A stretch of 64,000 bases of DNA from positions 1 through 64,000 of the forward strand of contig JAMKCH010088504.1 in assembly GCA_023653785.1 (NCBI GenBank), in the 5' to 3' direction. The notes beneath the pieces were generated by a model. That model was given only the letters and a program-made list of their open reading frames with translations. It was not told the origin of the DNA and searched no databases. This document shows positions 33,801-45,250 of the stretch, one piece after another (position 1 is the first letter of the stretch; each line of letters begins with the position of its first letter). Origin of the DNA: Ophioderma brevispina (taxonomy: Eukaryota > Echinodermata > Ophiuroidea > Amphilepidida > Ophiodermatidae). Position numbers and translations under genes: made by a program.

Positions 33801-36800
33801 AATCGGTATACGCTCTTTTTACTCGCTCACATTTTACTTAAAATCTTTGTCTCAATAATATAATACATTCTTTAAAAAGCGTATTTTAACGCCCTTGTCA
33901 TAAGACTTTGATAATTACGATTTTTTGCAGGATGACACATGCTAAAACCCATTTGATATCTTTTCAGTTGACAGCCCGAGTTTATCATGTGATTGTTGAA
34001 TTGTAATAATATTATTCATTCGAAAAAAAACGGGAGCAAATGCAATGGGGTTACATTTCAACCAATGTAAATATAGAAATGTACCGCGGATATATCTTTA
34101 AGCAAACACTGAACATAGACAATATGAAAGCGTCCAACCAGATGTAATTACAAATAAACGTGCGCACACGCGAATACTCGTAATGCTAGTTGTGGAGTAA
34201 TGTATACTTTTACATACAGAAGCGGGCACGCGCGTTCAAATTATGCCCCACACACTTGCCCATTTCTAAATCAGGGTAAAATCTTACAAACTTTGTAACT
34301 GCCCCTAACCTAAGACCTGAAAAAAATGCAAACCAACAACTAACACTTTGTTGTTTTTTTAGCTGTGAAAACGTCACTTTTGGTGAAATTCATAGTCCGT
34401 TAGTCAAAAACAGCCCTAAGCATTATCATTCTTATATCTACAAAGGGTGTGAAACGTGGTACATGTATTACAATAATATTAACACCATTACGGAGGAAAT
34501 AGGTGATCAATCTATTCCACGGCACGCTTGTGGTTACGGTGTGGTTACAGTGTCGAATATGCAATGGATGACCACTTCAGACATGACAAATTATTATACC
34601 GTTGATGTATGCATATTGAAATTCAAACATATTAATTAGACTTTAACAATAGTTTTAATAGAGCGGAATTCCTGGGCACCGGATCTTCTATTCCAGACCC
34701 ATTTTGTTATTTTTTCTATTTTTAATGGATACTAAAATATCCATCGACATTCCCAAAAGCCAAATGACAATTTTCCTAATCAAAGAAAAAATAGTAGACC
34801 AACTCCTTGTAAGAGTATTGCAAAACAAATGAAACCACCTAAATAAAAAAATAATAATAATAATAATAAAAAAAAATAACATTCTGATGTTTGGTCGAAA
34901 GTTAACGCTCCTCGCTTATTCTTGAGACCAATATGATATTGGTCTCAGTTTATTCTGACTAAAATTAAATAATCTGCCATTGGTCCAAAACCGCCGTAAG
35001 CAATGACCTATTGATAGAAGAGTCACATTAAAACAGCCATTGAATACCAAAAGCTGATTGATGGTTTTTCCAGTGTTAATCCATATCAATGCACAAGTTG
35101 GGTTCAAAGTCATTATAACATGATAGTTCTGAGTTTATTGTATATACGTCGAACGAGAACAATGACAGCATTAAGAATGATGATATATATTCCTCCTTCA
35201 TTGTCCGTTTTTATCATCAAAACATCAAGATGCGTTGTTCACGTGGTACCATGGGGCAAAAATGACCTAGGGTAATTATATTTCTTCACACCAATAATTA
35301 CTACTGGCTATTTGTGGTGAACTTCAAGGATCATTTATATCAATTAATCTGCAGTAAGATTTCTTTTCAATGGTTTGGAACAATAGGAAGAATGGATGGG
35401 TGCGATCTGGACGACAAGCAACACATGGACCACCTGATCTGTCATCACATTGTGTCCAACTTCAACTCAGATTACTGAGTCCTTTTTGGTGACAAGCTAA
35501 TAATGTGATATGGCCTATTGTATGTACGTTCTATAAAAAATAATTTAAGAGTCTGAAACTAATCTTTATGGATTGTTTTATCAATCATTATCCGAAGAAC
35601 TCTATTAAGATTGATAAAACTTAAACATGTTCAAGCAGAGAAGACTAAAGTGACCCTAGTATCTAGATCTAGAACTCCCAAAGTCACTACTTGGATTTTC
35701 AATATCACATCTGTTCTTAAAAGCATACGCTGCGTTTAGATCTTGTTTTAGTACGAAAAAAAAACTATGCGAGTATACGCGATGCGGAATTTTATTATTA
35801 CAAATGTGGACCACTATTCCTCTGCTTTGACTTTGAGGCACTTTTACTGATAAGTCCAGTAATTATGAACCTAATTCACGCCCAGCGACCACGCTGAGCC
35901 ACGCCTTTCTTTCTTGGCTTAAGACCACTTAAGGTACCTCAACATTAATGCGAGCAAATTACCTCTTAACGACGGCTTAAGCCTGGTACGTATTGAATGT
36001 TTTGATCGTCTTAAATCAAAGGATGAGCAACTAACAAAATATCCATGCGTTGAAGTAGTGAAAGAAAAGGTATTAGCAATCAAAATTCCTGAATGGGATT
36101 CCTTATTTACTCTTACAATTTCATTATAATCTGTTTTTCTCCAGTGGTTGATGAGGATAGAGGAAATTGGTCTCTAAAATCTCGAGCACCTTAAAATCTT
36201 CTCTGCTACTTGATTGATTGCAAAGGTAGCTTGTCTTAAGCCATGGACATAAAAGGATCCTGATGAACTACTGTATTCAGAATACTTGACCGATCAGCAG
36301 GTCACAGTCAATTTTTTCGTTTATATTGTCATGATCACGACAGTTCTTTTAAGTGTTTTACGAACAATGGGTGGGATATTGACGCCTTAGCCCCACCCTA
36401 ATCTGAGCCCTAATTATATTGGTTAGAAAGTGAGTATTTTGAAGCGTTCACATTCTAGGTCCGATGGACTTCTTAGAACCACCATCAATTAAAATAACAT
36501 GCCTTGTATTGAATTATTTGTTCTTATAGCATACATATTACTTAATGAAAACAAGAAGGTTCAAATTACCTAAACATGATTTCTTGAGAACTTTCTTATT
36601 ATGGTTGTTCGTATTTCTCATGGCCCATCCAGAAAGATGTTTGCGTGCGTCTGCATCTAGAGGAGAATACCGCATGGTCTGGTCGCCATCGATCCATTCA
36701 TCAAATTCATCAAACTAATATAAGAAAAAGAGAAAATAAATACATCAATTTAAAAGCTTGACCATTGTTTAGAACACAATTTTTGGACAATTTATGGCAC

Positions 36801-38444
36801 CCTACGTACTTTAAATGATGTTTGTAATATCGTGCAAGCCTTTTTATGCCAATGTCAGGGACATATTAAAAAAGTTCTTGAATGTAGGCCTAATTAATAA
36901 ATTTGGATCAAGATGTAGGTCTTTTAGAATTAAGATCCCACCAGCTTATGGACTTGTAACCCTGAGAAGAATAACACTTCTAAAAATCCACAAGATAAAA
37001 TCTTCAAATTGAAAATCTTCGCTGTCAATAATCATAACAGAGAATTTTAACAAGTACTTGCATATGTTGGACATGGAATGACAACGAACATCGCTCCAAT
37101 ATACTTGAACAATTCGTATGTCCATGCACCAACATGTCGTTCTTCTGTTTGAACAAATCTTACAAAACTGAGTTCCGTTTCATTCCAAAACGCATCCTCC
37201 TGTTCGCGATCCACACTATCGGCCGCGTGATGTATAAATTTTCCAATTGCATTTGAAAATGTAGATTGCCATTCTCTCGACTTTGATCTCGATCTTGATC
37301 TGTCCTTGGCTAGCTCCTCTGCCGGAGTTCTTGCCCGTTTGATCAGCATCTGAGCATATATTCTCCTCCGCAGCCGAAAGCTCACAAATCGTAAGTGGCG
37401 GGAAGTCCCGGCTTCGCGGTAGCAAAAATAGCACCTGCCGATGGGCTGAAATGCATGCTACTGCTAGTGCATGGGCATATGAATTATTTAGGTGTATTGG
37501 AGCAACGTTGGTTGTCATTCCTTGTCCAAAATTGGTAACATGTCCAACATTAGTCCAACATGGGCAAGAACGAAAATTAGCTTAGTTTTTATATGAAAGT
37601 ATGGTCTGAAAAATTAAATTAATGCCTATAAATTTAGAACCGTATCTAACCATTCAAAATTTCTTGAAATAATTTCATGTAAAGAACCATGCTACTTTTT
37701 CAATCTCTCTAGTCATGGTAGTATATGAACTAAACGATTCACAGTATGTCAGACAGAAATATAAGTAAAATTAGGTAAATATTTAACTTAATATTTGTGG
37801 AACCTATGGCCCTTGTAAAAACTTGAATGAAATAGTACACTTTATGCACATAAGTCAGAAAAAATACTATCATATTCAACGTTTGGTTATGTCTCGTAGT
37901 TTTAAGTTTGTGTGAACTTGGTTTAACTCCAAGGTTTAATTGAGAAAACTTTATTACTAAATTAATTAACGGAACAAGATCGAAGACAGTTAATCGCTTT
38001 CGATTAACTGTCTTTGTATATCTAAAATTATATCAAATAAAAATGTTTCAAAGTATTAAACAACCGGTGTTGTTCAGGTAATGTGCTTAAACAAATTGCT
38101 TGAAATGTGAATACTTCATTAAAGTACATCTATTTTTCAATCAAGTTGTTTCAGCAGGATACCTGACTAAATCAAGTTGTTTCGAAGTTTTAACATTGTA
38201 AAATATATAACAAATACGATCATAAAATAAGGAAAAAGTTCCATACCTTGTCTATTTTCATCTTCTTGAACTTCCGCAGATCGTCTCTTGCACCGCGATT
38301 CCTAGTTCTTCTTTCGGCCCAACGAGATGCAGTGGGTAAGGCAGCAGATGAACTGTCACTGAGTGATGCAGTGATGGCTCCCCGGCTACGTCCGGCTGAC
38401 ATGCGATCAGCTGAAGACTGTTTGGTGTCACTAGCACTGGACAT
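29502..38444 (-). CDS. gcm: Glial-cells-missing (GCM) family transcription factor, whole coding span of six exons
   Basis: The coding sequence joins, in transcript order, 38,444-38,247; 36,714-36,570; 32,380-32,186; 31,727-31,582; 31,295-31,082; and 30,814-29,502. All introns start GT and end AG, and the phases agree. The product is 736 aa. Residues 1-66 are Ser-rich then basic. Residues 67-228 are the GCM domain, a zinc-containing DNA-binding fold, with [10 protein letters not shown] (96-105), KKSC (110-113), SDKARQKQ (138-145), YPATHFW (170-176) and HDHPRP (191-196). Cys113, 119, 123, 150, 155, 164 and His191, 193 fit the family's zinc ligands. Residues 229-736 are Ser/Thr/Gln/Pro/Tyr-rich with an acidic-hydrophobic patch ([13 protein letters not shown]), a candidate activation region. 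GCM proteins are nuclear factors; in sea urchins gcm acts in pigment-cell specification downstream of Delta-Notch (established knowledge). The ATG at 38,444-38,442 is the first in frame after a stop at 38,513-38,511. Confidence 0.93.
31082..31295 (-). CDS. gcm: gcm coding exon 5
   Basis: Encodes [20 protein letters not shown] to ...[12 protein letters not shown]; 214 nt, phase 0 to 1. The N-terminal part is a basic amphipathic stretch followed by a polar linker. No similarity beyond position and phase supports it, but the frame is open and both splice sites are good (TTTTCAG and GTAAAT). Confidence 0.8.
31582..31727 (-). CDS. gcm: gcm coding exon 4 (end of GCM domain)
   Basis: Encodes [17 protein letters not shown] followed by a His/Arg-rich helix ([17 protein letters not shown]); 146 nt, phase 1 to 0. 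HDH provides the last zinc ligands. The acceptor is GCAG and the donor GTATGT. Confidence 0.93.
32095..32183. repeat. TTGA/TA simple repeat next to the exon 3 donor
   Basis: (TTGA)n, (TA)n and (TTGA)n follow each other within gcm intron 3, ending two bases before the donor GT (32,185-32,184 on the + coordinates). Length changes here could affect splicing of exon 3 (inference). Confidence 0.85.
32186..32380 (-). CDS. gcm: gcm coding exon 3 (zinc-ligand core)
   Basis: Encodes [41 protein letters not shown] and [10 protein letters not shown]; 195 nt, phase 1 to 1. Most Cys ligands are here. The usual ICDKAR is TSDKAR, so one otherwise conserved Cys is Ser. The donor GTAAATAATC abuts a TTGA/TA simple repeat. 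Confidence 0.95.
33093..33113. repeat. (GA)n microsatellite
   Basis: A run of about ten GA units inside gcm intron 2. Confidence 0.95.
34923..34947. repeat. 25-bp perfect palindrome
   Basis: TGAGACCAATAT (34,923-34,934) and ATATTGGTCTCA (34,936-34,947) pair perfectly around a single G, inside gcm intron 2. It could be the centre of a small hairpin element or a paired binding site. Confidence 0.75.
36262..36635. repeat. Source copy of the gcm exon 2/intron 2 duplication
   Basis: From ATGAACTACTGTATTCAGAA to the phrase ATTTCTCATGGCCCATC inside exon 2. The same sequence, shortened by several deletions, recurs at 39,700-39,989 in the same orientation. Confidence 0.85.
36570..36714 (-). CDS. gcm: gcm coding exon 2 (start of GCM domain)
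   Basis: Encodes [10 protein letters not shown] at the start, then [16 protein letters not shown] and KKVLKKSCL. The [10 protein letters not shown] signature is the most conserved part of the family and lies in the DNA-contacting β-sheet. The acceptor is TTAG at 36,716-36,715 and the donor GTAATT at 36,569; length 145 nt, phase 0 to 1. The final ~55 coding bases, with the donor side of intron 2, are duplicated at 39,700-39,989. Confidence 0.95.
37062..37550. repeat. Inverted repeat in gcm intron 1
   Basis: The left arm (37,065-37,130) and right arm (37,465-37,550) are about 75% complementary by eye. Read outward-in, both arms encode GMTTN-[I/V]-API-[Y/H]-LNNSY-[V/A]-HA, the left on the + strand and the right on the - strand. 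The ~330 bp between them hold open minus-strand frames (37,047-37,385 and 37,216-37,518) that I do not recognise. It is probably a non-autonomous foldback or an inverted duplication of a coding fragment. Confidence 0.6.
37983..38014. repeat. Perfect 14-bp stem with CTTT loop
   Basis: AAGACAGTTAATCG (37,983-37,996) and CGATTAACTGTCTT (38,001-38,014) flank a four-base loop, within gcm intron 1. No longer inverted repeat surrounds it. Confidence 0.8.
38036..38205. mobile_element. GTTGTTTAA MITE, copy 3, in gcm intron 1
   Basis: Shares ordered blocks with copies 1 and 2: TTAAACAACCGGTGTTGTTCA, CAAGTTGTTTCAGCAGG, AGTTGTTT. The ends (AAAATGTTTCAAAG and GAAGTTTTAACATTGT) are weak inverted copies. 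It lies about 40 bp from the exon 1 donor, so it is part of the primary gcm transcript. Confidence 0.5.
38247..38444 (-). CDS. gcm: gcm coding exon 1
   Basis: Encodes residues 1-66, MSSASDTK... to ...KKMKIDK, ending in phase 0 at a GTATGG donor. The ATG context (A at -3) is favourable. The first 40 residues are Ser/Ala-rich, and residues 41-66 are strongly basic and could help nuclear import (inference). Most GCM proteins have a WDIND motif just before the equivalent of FDEFDEW; it is missing here. Either this lineage lost it or a small exon was overlooked. Homology support is weakest for this exon. Confidence 0.7.
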
Positions 38445-38560
38445 ACTTGAGATCAAGAGAGAGAAGCAGAGCAAATTACTAAATGACCAAATCGGTGGAG
38501 TGAGCCAGTTTTATTGGCGCGTGGAGCGACTCTCTTGACAATAGTCTTATTATTTAACAG
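38445..38560 (-). promoter_or_regulatory. gcm 5' leader / proximal upstream region
   Basis: The minus strand upstream of the ATG has an in-frame stop at 38,513-38,511, CCAATAAAAC near 38,517-38,508 and a pyrimidine-rich stretch just before the ATG. No classical TATA box at a convincing distance from an initiator is visible, so the transcription start is not assigned. Confidence 0.25.
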
Positions 38561-39699
38561 TCACGAGTTCAGACAGCTTATTAAGTAGAGCAACAAGTTG
38601 CTACCACAAAGCCCCGAATTTAAGATGTCATCAACGAATCGCAGCCTTTGTACAAAAGTCAAGCCATAAAATATAAATCTCACAATAGAGTAAAGTGGTT
38701 CGCGTGCACTGTCTACAATTTGAATAAAAGTGGCACGCGAGTTAAATCTACGATTCACAATATTTTACACAATAGGACGCACGTGGCCGTATGTTGGAGG
38801 GCGGGGCCCAGGTCACTCAGAAAAGAAAATATCCCTCAGGCGTAACAAGAAAAAAATGAAAATACCATGGCTATAATAGTATAAAGACCTTGATTAACCA
38901 TATTTAACATGTTTAACGCCTACTAAAGCGATGTCGATGAAAATGAGAAAAGTAAGCGTCGATGCGGACATCCTTATTGGATGATAGGAAACCGTGATCG
39001 GAAAAAGATTTGTCTATTAAAGCACTGGCGTTATGTCCATGATCTCAACCTCCACTGGCAAACAGGCGAAAAAATGTAACTTGAAAATTGAAGGGGGAAT
39101 ACTTTCATGATTATTAGACCTGCATGTATGTAGTGATTATTATTTATTACTCTGGAACATAACACTACTATTTAAAAATAATCAGAATATAAGCCACTTT
39201 TAGGAGTTATTTGGCATATTGACAGACACTACCACGTTTAAAACAACGAAGAGGGAAAATAATTTGAAATTATACTTGAAATTAATTCTTAAAAGTAGTT
39301 ACAGGTCACGGCTATTTTCACGTTTTCCAATTGGTTTAGGACATTGGTTGTAGAAATGTAATTAAAAAGAATATTGAACAGCACGGTAATTCAATTGTTA
39401 TATTGATCAATGTTTTTGATTCAGGATCTAGAAATAGTTGGGATTCGTTACCATGTGATGAATCTTTCTTGGTGTTCAAGAAAATAATATTATATGACGA
39501 TGAGTTTGTGTCTTCGTCCATGGTCTAAGCACCATTATGGCAATATCCAGTCCTGATTTGTTCAGATGAACGTCAGTTTATTTAGTAGGGCGACGATGAC
39601 AAAATTGGTCTACTGCATGCGAGGGAAACAAGCCGGTTTTAGAGATTTTAGAGTCCCCATAACTTGGATTTCAATTGAATAACTTGGATAGATATAAAA

Positions 39700-40115
<416 letters not shown>

Positions 40116-40389
40116 GAACACTCAACAACATAATATTCAGAATCAGAAACAAACGAATAAATCAAATCACGAAAACAATTTATGAGAAAGGAATGTTTCA
40201 GCCATTGGATTTGGCTCTCCTCATGGTCCTGGAAAGAACATTTCATACTTACGCGGATGAGCTAAATAATGTGAAGTTTAATAACACCATTTACAACAAC
40301 GCCAATGTGAAATGTGTTGGGCCCTTCCCACCTTTGAACCAGAAAAATAGTTCTTTTCAAACATATTTTAAACAATTTAACTGAATATA

Positions 40390-43300
40390 ATATACTTAAT
40401 ATACTTGAGTTAATTTTTTTGCAATCGTCTTTTATACATGATTACCCTCCAGTTTTGGTTCTTGATAAACAAAACAAATAGACTTGGATATAATTATAAG
40501 TGATGCAACCGCAAAACCTCAACGCTAATAAATAGTAATGGTTGTGTGGATTTGTACTTTAAAAGTCATAAGTCCTTAACTTTCCAAAGTATTAACTCGA
40601 AAATATATAGTTTTGTGCATTAATGCGTGGAAAACAAATATATAGTTGTACTTGTCATAAAGCAAACTGTTATACTAATTTATTTACTAAATATAAGTAG
40701 GTGGATCGCCATATAAAGCAGCCGAAATTTACTAAGCCATAAAGCTAAAGGCGCGTTTTCTTTCAATAGATATCCTCAGGAAAAAAGGTATTTTTAAAAT
40801 TTCAGTTTATTCTGAAGGTGCGATTTTATGGAACGGTAAGACGTTTGTATCAAAATGTCCAAAGGTCTACTCTACTGTGTTGTAATTTCTGTCCGTTTGC
40901 TATAAATAGTATCTGCTGCAAATGTACTATCTACTGCTGATAGCATTGTATTGTTACAAAATAATGCTACATACACTGCAAAATTGTTGGTTATTTTTAA
41001 TGACTAGCTGTTGGTCAAATGGGTATTTACGGCGCGACTATAAAATTTACACTGCATAAGTTCATGGTATATCAGTGGTCAGTATATTAGGGACTTTGAT
41101 AACAAATTATTCTACACCCAAAATATCTGAAATTCTGAATATTGTTATATAATTGCATATAATTATATTGACCAATTATATTGGTAACCTTTTACTAGAC
41201 TTTGGTGACTGCTGATTGAACTAACGTTTGCTGAAATATCAACCCATTTTATCCAAAAAGATTTGCAGTAGTAATCCACTCAGGCGGTCAGGCCTGCGCC
41301 TATATAAAAACTTGCAAAAGTATGTCGTCGTATGATGCCACCATTAAATGCTGAAACATTACATGCTTATTAAGCCCGGGACATTAAACTATAATTGCAA
41401 TCAAAAGAAACTAAATGTAACCGCAGAAACATGGTGGTTAATTGACTGAAACGTGAAGCATGGAAGTGTTGGTGGTGTACTTCTTGGTATATCAAAGAAG
41501 TGGTCCTTGCTTGATTGCTAGGGAAATCTGAAAATCTCGATTGTATAGTTATTTAGAAAAACCCAAACCTCATCAAAAATCACAATTTCATTTGATTCGC
41601 AATGTTTGAATTAAAATATTCAAAGCCAGACACCCTAAACCCAGGTGGTGGGGTTATAACTAAATTAAACGTACGCTTCAACGATGTTCAAGCCTATAAT
41701 CAAGAAAAAATCTTTAAATCAGAAATATTTATACGTATTACCCGTATTTTCTAAAACGCTAATATTAAACGAATAAACGCATTATTTTAACACTTATTTT
41801 GCAACACTGAGTTTGGGAACTCAGCCTGAATACGTCCTGAAATGTTAACATCAGTGTTAGAAATTAAAATATTCAGATGATTAAGGCCCGGGAATAATGT
41901 TGTTTTTACTCTTTTCGAAAGTATTTTGAGATACGGGATACTTTTAAACAAGAATATATTGGTAATATGTGTAGATCCCCATAATTATTTCCTTAAAAAT
42001 AAAATTAAAGAATACATTGGATGTTAAAAACTTGAACACCATTTGAGGTTTCAATTTGGAGTATACAAATTTCCGATTTCTAAAAAACAACCACTTCTCA
42101 ATACTTTCTCAGTTGTATAAATTGTGGAGGTGTAAATCCATCCGCACAGCATGCATTTGAAATAAAATATTACGACTTTGGCGTAGGCCTTATTATTAAA
42201 ATGAAGAAGTTGTTGTGTTTAAGCAATTTCATATTACCAGTAACAATTAACCAACCTATATCTAATAGCTCAAGTTGATATGAAAGTTAACCGATAAAGG
42301 GACTTGAACTTAGCCACCTTAATTAACTAGTCATCACTTTTTATCGTGTACGAATAAATGAAGTTTTAAGTGTAATTTGAAATATTTTAGAATATGCCTT
42401 ATTTGAGATTAACACGTGCAAGTTTTTCATTACAAACTCTTTAAACAGTGTGCGCTAGCTTCCGCATTTATACAAAACAATACGAGATTGACATAATCTG
42501 AAGCTGCTTATGTAAATTTACAAATACACATGCCAACCGTATGGGTTGTATGTAAAGGGGACCTTTTCCATCAATAGAAGAATGAGCACAAATATTATTC
42601 ATTTCACTCTGACTGCTTATCATGTTGACAACCATCCGGTAGCCTTCAATCACGAAAGCATACGGAACATGAATCTCACTCAGTCACTCTATGCACACAC
42701 AAAAACAGAAAATAAATTGATCAATTTAAATAATAATGCTTTATCACTGAACCACGGTTTACAGAAACATTTCAGCCGGCTTTTGGCTGGCTGTAAGAGC
42801 TGCAGTCATTCGTCGAGTTGTACCTCCGAACGCACAAAAGATATTTGCTCTAAACCATACGTTATTTGCAAGCGCCAACCCATCCGATACTTGTCAATCG
42901 AGGCGCTGCTTTGCCATATACGCTATGCTTTATTGCGCTTGGTAAATCCATCCTATTTTTCATTTTAACTAGACAGAGTGGTAATCATTATTGTCGAGAT
43001 ATATTTTACACTCGTAAATTACTTTTGCCGGATTCTAATTGTTTAATCTGTTTAACCAATCGAAAACAAAAAATGGTAAAATACGCGATTGCTCTTTAAC
43101 TGTACATAACTTCGTTGAAGTTACGGCGGCGTGCATTGGAGGTGATTTTGATTAAAGATAAAGATAAGATTTTTAATTTCAAATCTTTATTGAACAGCTC
43201 CAATAAAAGATAAAATTGGGACGTAAACTTTGCAGGCACAGTTTACACAAGTCATTCTTAAAGGGACAGGAGGAGATTTTTTGAGATACGAATGTCTCTC

Positions 43301-43780
43301 AATTTGCACTTGATCGGTTGTAGAATACTTACCGAGAACGTTTCGAAGGTTTATTGGACAAACAAAAAGGAAAACCAATCTTTCTGGAAATGTCCTCATG
43401 TCTCTTCAACACATGATAAAAATTGCATTTTTTAAATGATTACCTATAATTGGCCAAAGTTGTATGTAGGTATTATAATGGTTGTATGTATTGCACTGTT
43501 TTGAGAGTAATATTGCCGTTAATTTATAACGGTTTTACGGGGAAAATACGACATATCTGCAACTATACTGCCTGGAATATGTAGTAAAATAAATTTACCG
43601 TTAAAAACCATTACTTTGCGGCATGGCATTTACTCTAAATAATTATCAATAATAATACTTTAAACCTATATTTAAACTATACTTCAGTTCATTTGGGCAC
43701 ATAGGAGAAAGTTTGTTACAAGAAGTTCTGCGTTTGTTATGGCCGAAACGCAAGCATTCCAAGCAGATAGATACGTTATA
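40390..43780. other. No supportable gene; possible distal gcm upstream region
   Basis: AT-rich. Open frames at 42,546-42,968 and 42,866-43,099 have no recognised motif and overlap in different frames. It lies upstream of gcm and so might hold regulatory DNA. A GTGGGAA core (minus strand, 40,331-40,325) is the only Su(H)-like match I noticed, and by itself it is not evidence. Confidence 0.35.
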
Positions 43781-43789
43781 TCTGGTTAT

Positions 43790-43930
43790 ATCAGGTGCGT
43801 AGCCAGGCCTGGAGGACGTCGGGGTGTGGTCAGGTGCGGTGGAGTTCTGATAAGTAAAAATGTATCTTTTTTGCAAACTCCCGGGGTGCTCGCGATACCT
43901 CCGCACCCCGACTGGGTACGCTGTTGTATA
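43790..43930. mobile_element. Small MITE-like hairpin (GTGCGTAGCCAG ends)
   Basis: CAGGTGCGTAGCCAGGC at the left is matched by the inverted GACTGGGTACGCTGTTG at the right (43,910-43,926). The interior has GGTGCGG/CCGCACC-type matches. About 140 bp, non-coding. Confidence 0.5.
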
Positions 43931-45127
43931 TGTATTCAGGGCACTGAACCGAAAGATAGTCTAATAACGGGTTAATCAAGCATAAAGATTGAGGTTGTCC
44001 ATCAAGATTTCAGTTGTCATGATACCTGATTTTGTTTTGGATATCAAAAATGTTTAATGTCTTCGATAGTTCAACGGAGAAGAAGTTACAAGTGTCTTTT
44101 AAGCAGACATCAGTCGTTCATGTCGCCATCTTATTGTCTACAGTCTAGCTACAAATTTAATACTGTACTTATCGTACTAGTGACGTTAGACGCCATGAGT
44201 CTAAAATTAATGCAAGAGTCACAAACCAGACTCTTCATTTCGGTAGATGTAAGAGTAATTATGAAAAAAAGAAGAAGTAAACAACTTAATTACTAAAAGA
44301 AACGAACTAACCATAACGGATACATCTTAATCTTCTTTTACAATTGTCTTTTCTCTATTCCATAGTAATTTGAAAATGAAGAGCTCCACTCCACTGTCGA
44401 TGTCATTAAGTCTTTGTCTACTTCAGTTTATCAGTTAAGTTGTTCCACTGCTCGCTGTGCGGTTTGAAAGGTGGAAGTCGTCGAAAAGTAGAATATTTTT
44501 TGATGCCGGGAATTGGTAGTACCTATGTGTTTTTAATCGCAAAAGGTTAACTATCAAATCGAAAACAAGGCCTTTTTCCGTCTCATTAAGTACAACTTTT
44601 CGACATTGTTAGGACACAAAGTTCATTTGTTACGCTAAACGGTAATGTTACGGTTACGGTTAGAGCAAACAGCAAGCTCAGGGTCATGGTTAAAACATTT
44701 TGAAATTGTGTCCATTATAAAGAAAAATTATCAAAGGTAATCACATTCCACCATTTTGGTGTCACTTCAGAAGGGTGCTTTGAACCAATTCCATAATTCA
44801 ACGTGCTTATATTATACTGTACTCTACAAAGCACATGCATGGCAGTATTTGGGGATAAACGTGTTCAAGAAGTTTAAGAACCACAAGACATTTTATGATC
44901 ATGCAAAAATACCTAAGTACTAACGCTTTGTGGCCTAATGTGTTAAGAATATGATTTTTGTGGGATCACATGACCGTATTTAAGTTTCCTAAAACTGGCG
45001 CATTGTGGGATTGACATCCTCTTGTGTCACTTATAGCTCAGTATTTCTAAGACAGAAAATGTTAAGTTAATTTGCATGATCCTAAGACGAATGTTTAGAA
45101 GCAGTTCTCTTATTTTTATGTTTTCAA

Positions 45128-45250
45128 TTTTGTGGTGTTAATTCTTAACCTAACCTAAACTAATGATATTGGATGTATAGATACTGTTGACAAGTATACT
45201 GTACATATCGTATCTTCAAAGAATATTATATATGTTATATTTTCCTATAG
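45128..45250. repeat. Dispersed direct repeat, copy 1
   Basis: Shares TGTGGTGTTAATTCTTAAC, ATTGGATGTATAGAT, TACTGTT, TGTACATATCG and TTCAAAGAATATTATATATG with the copy at 47,298, in the same order and orientation. Confidence 0.65.

Larger units (their letters stand above)
32381..36569. other. gcm intron 2 (4.2 kb)
   Basis: Non-coding. It contains a (GA)n run at 33,093-33,113, a 14-bp palindrome CATGGAGCTCCATG at 33,691-33,704, an ATA-rich run near 34,845-34,880, and the palindrome at 34,923-34,947. The last ~310 bases before exon 2 on the + axis (36,262-36,569) are part of the duplication described at 39,700-39,989. I see no extra exon. Confidence 0.6.

Noticed and set aside
40325..40331. 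GTGGGAA core (minus strand) upstream of gcm as a Su(H) site
   Set aside because: A single 7-bp match is expected by chance in several kb, and the preceding base does not fit the full consensus.
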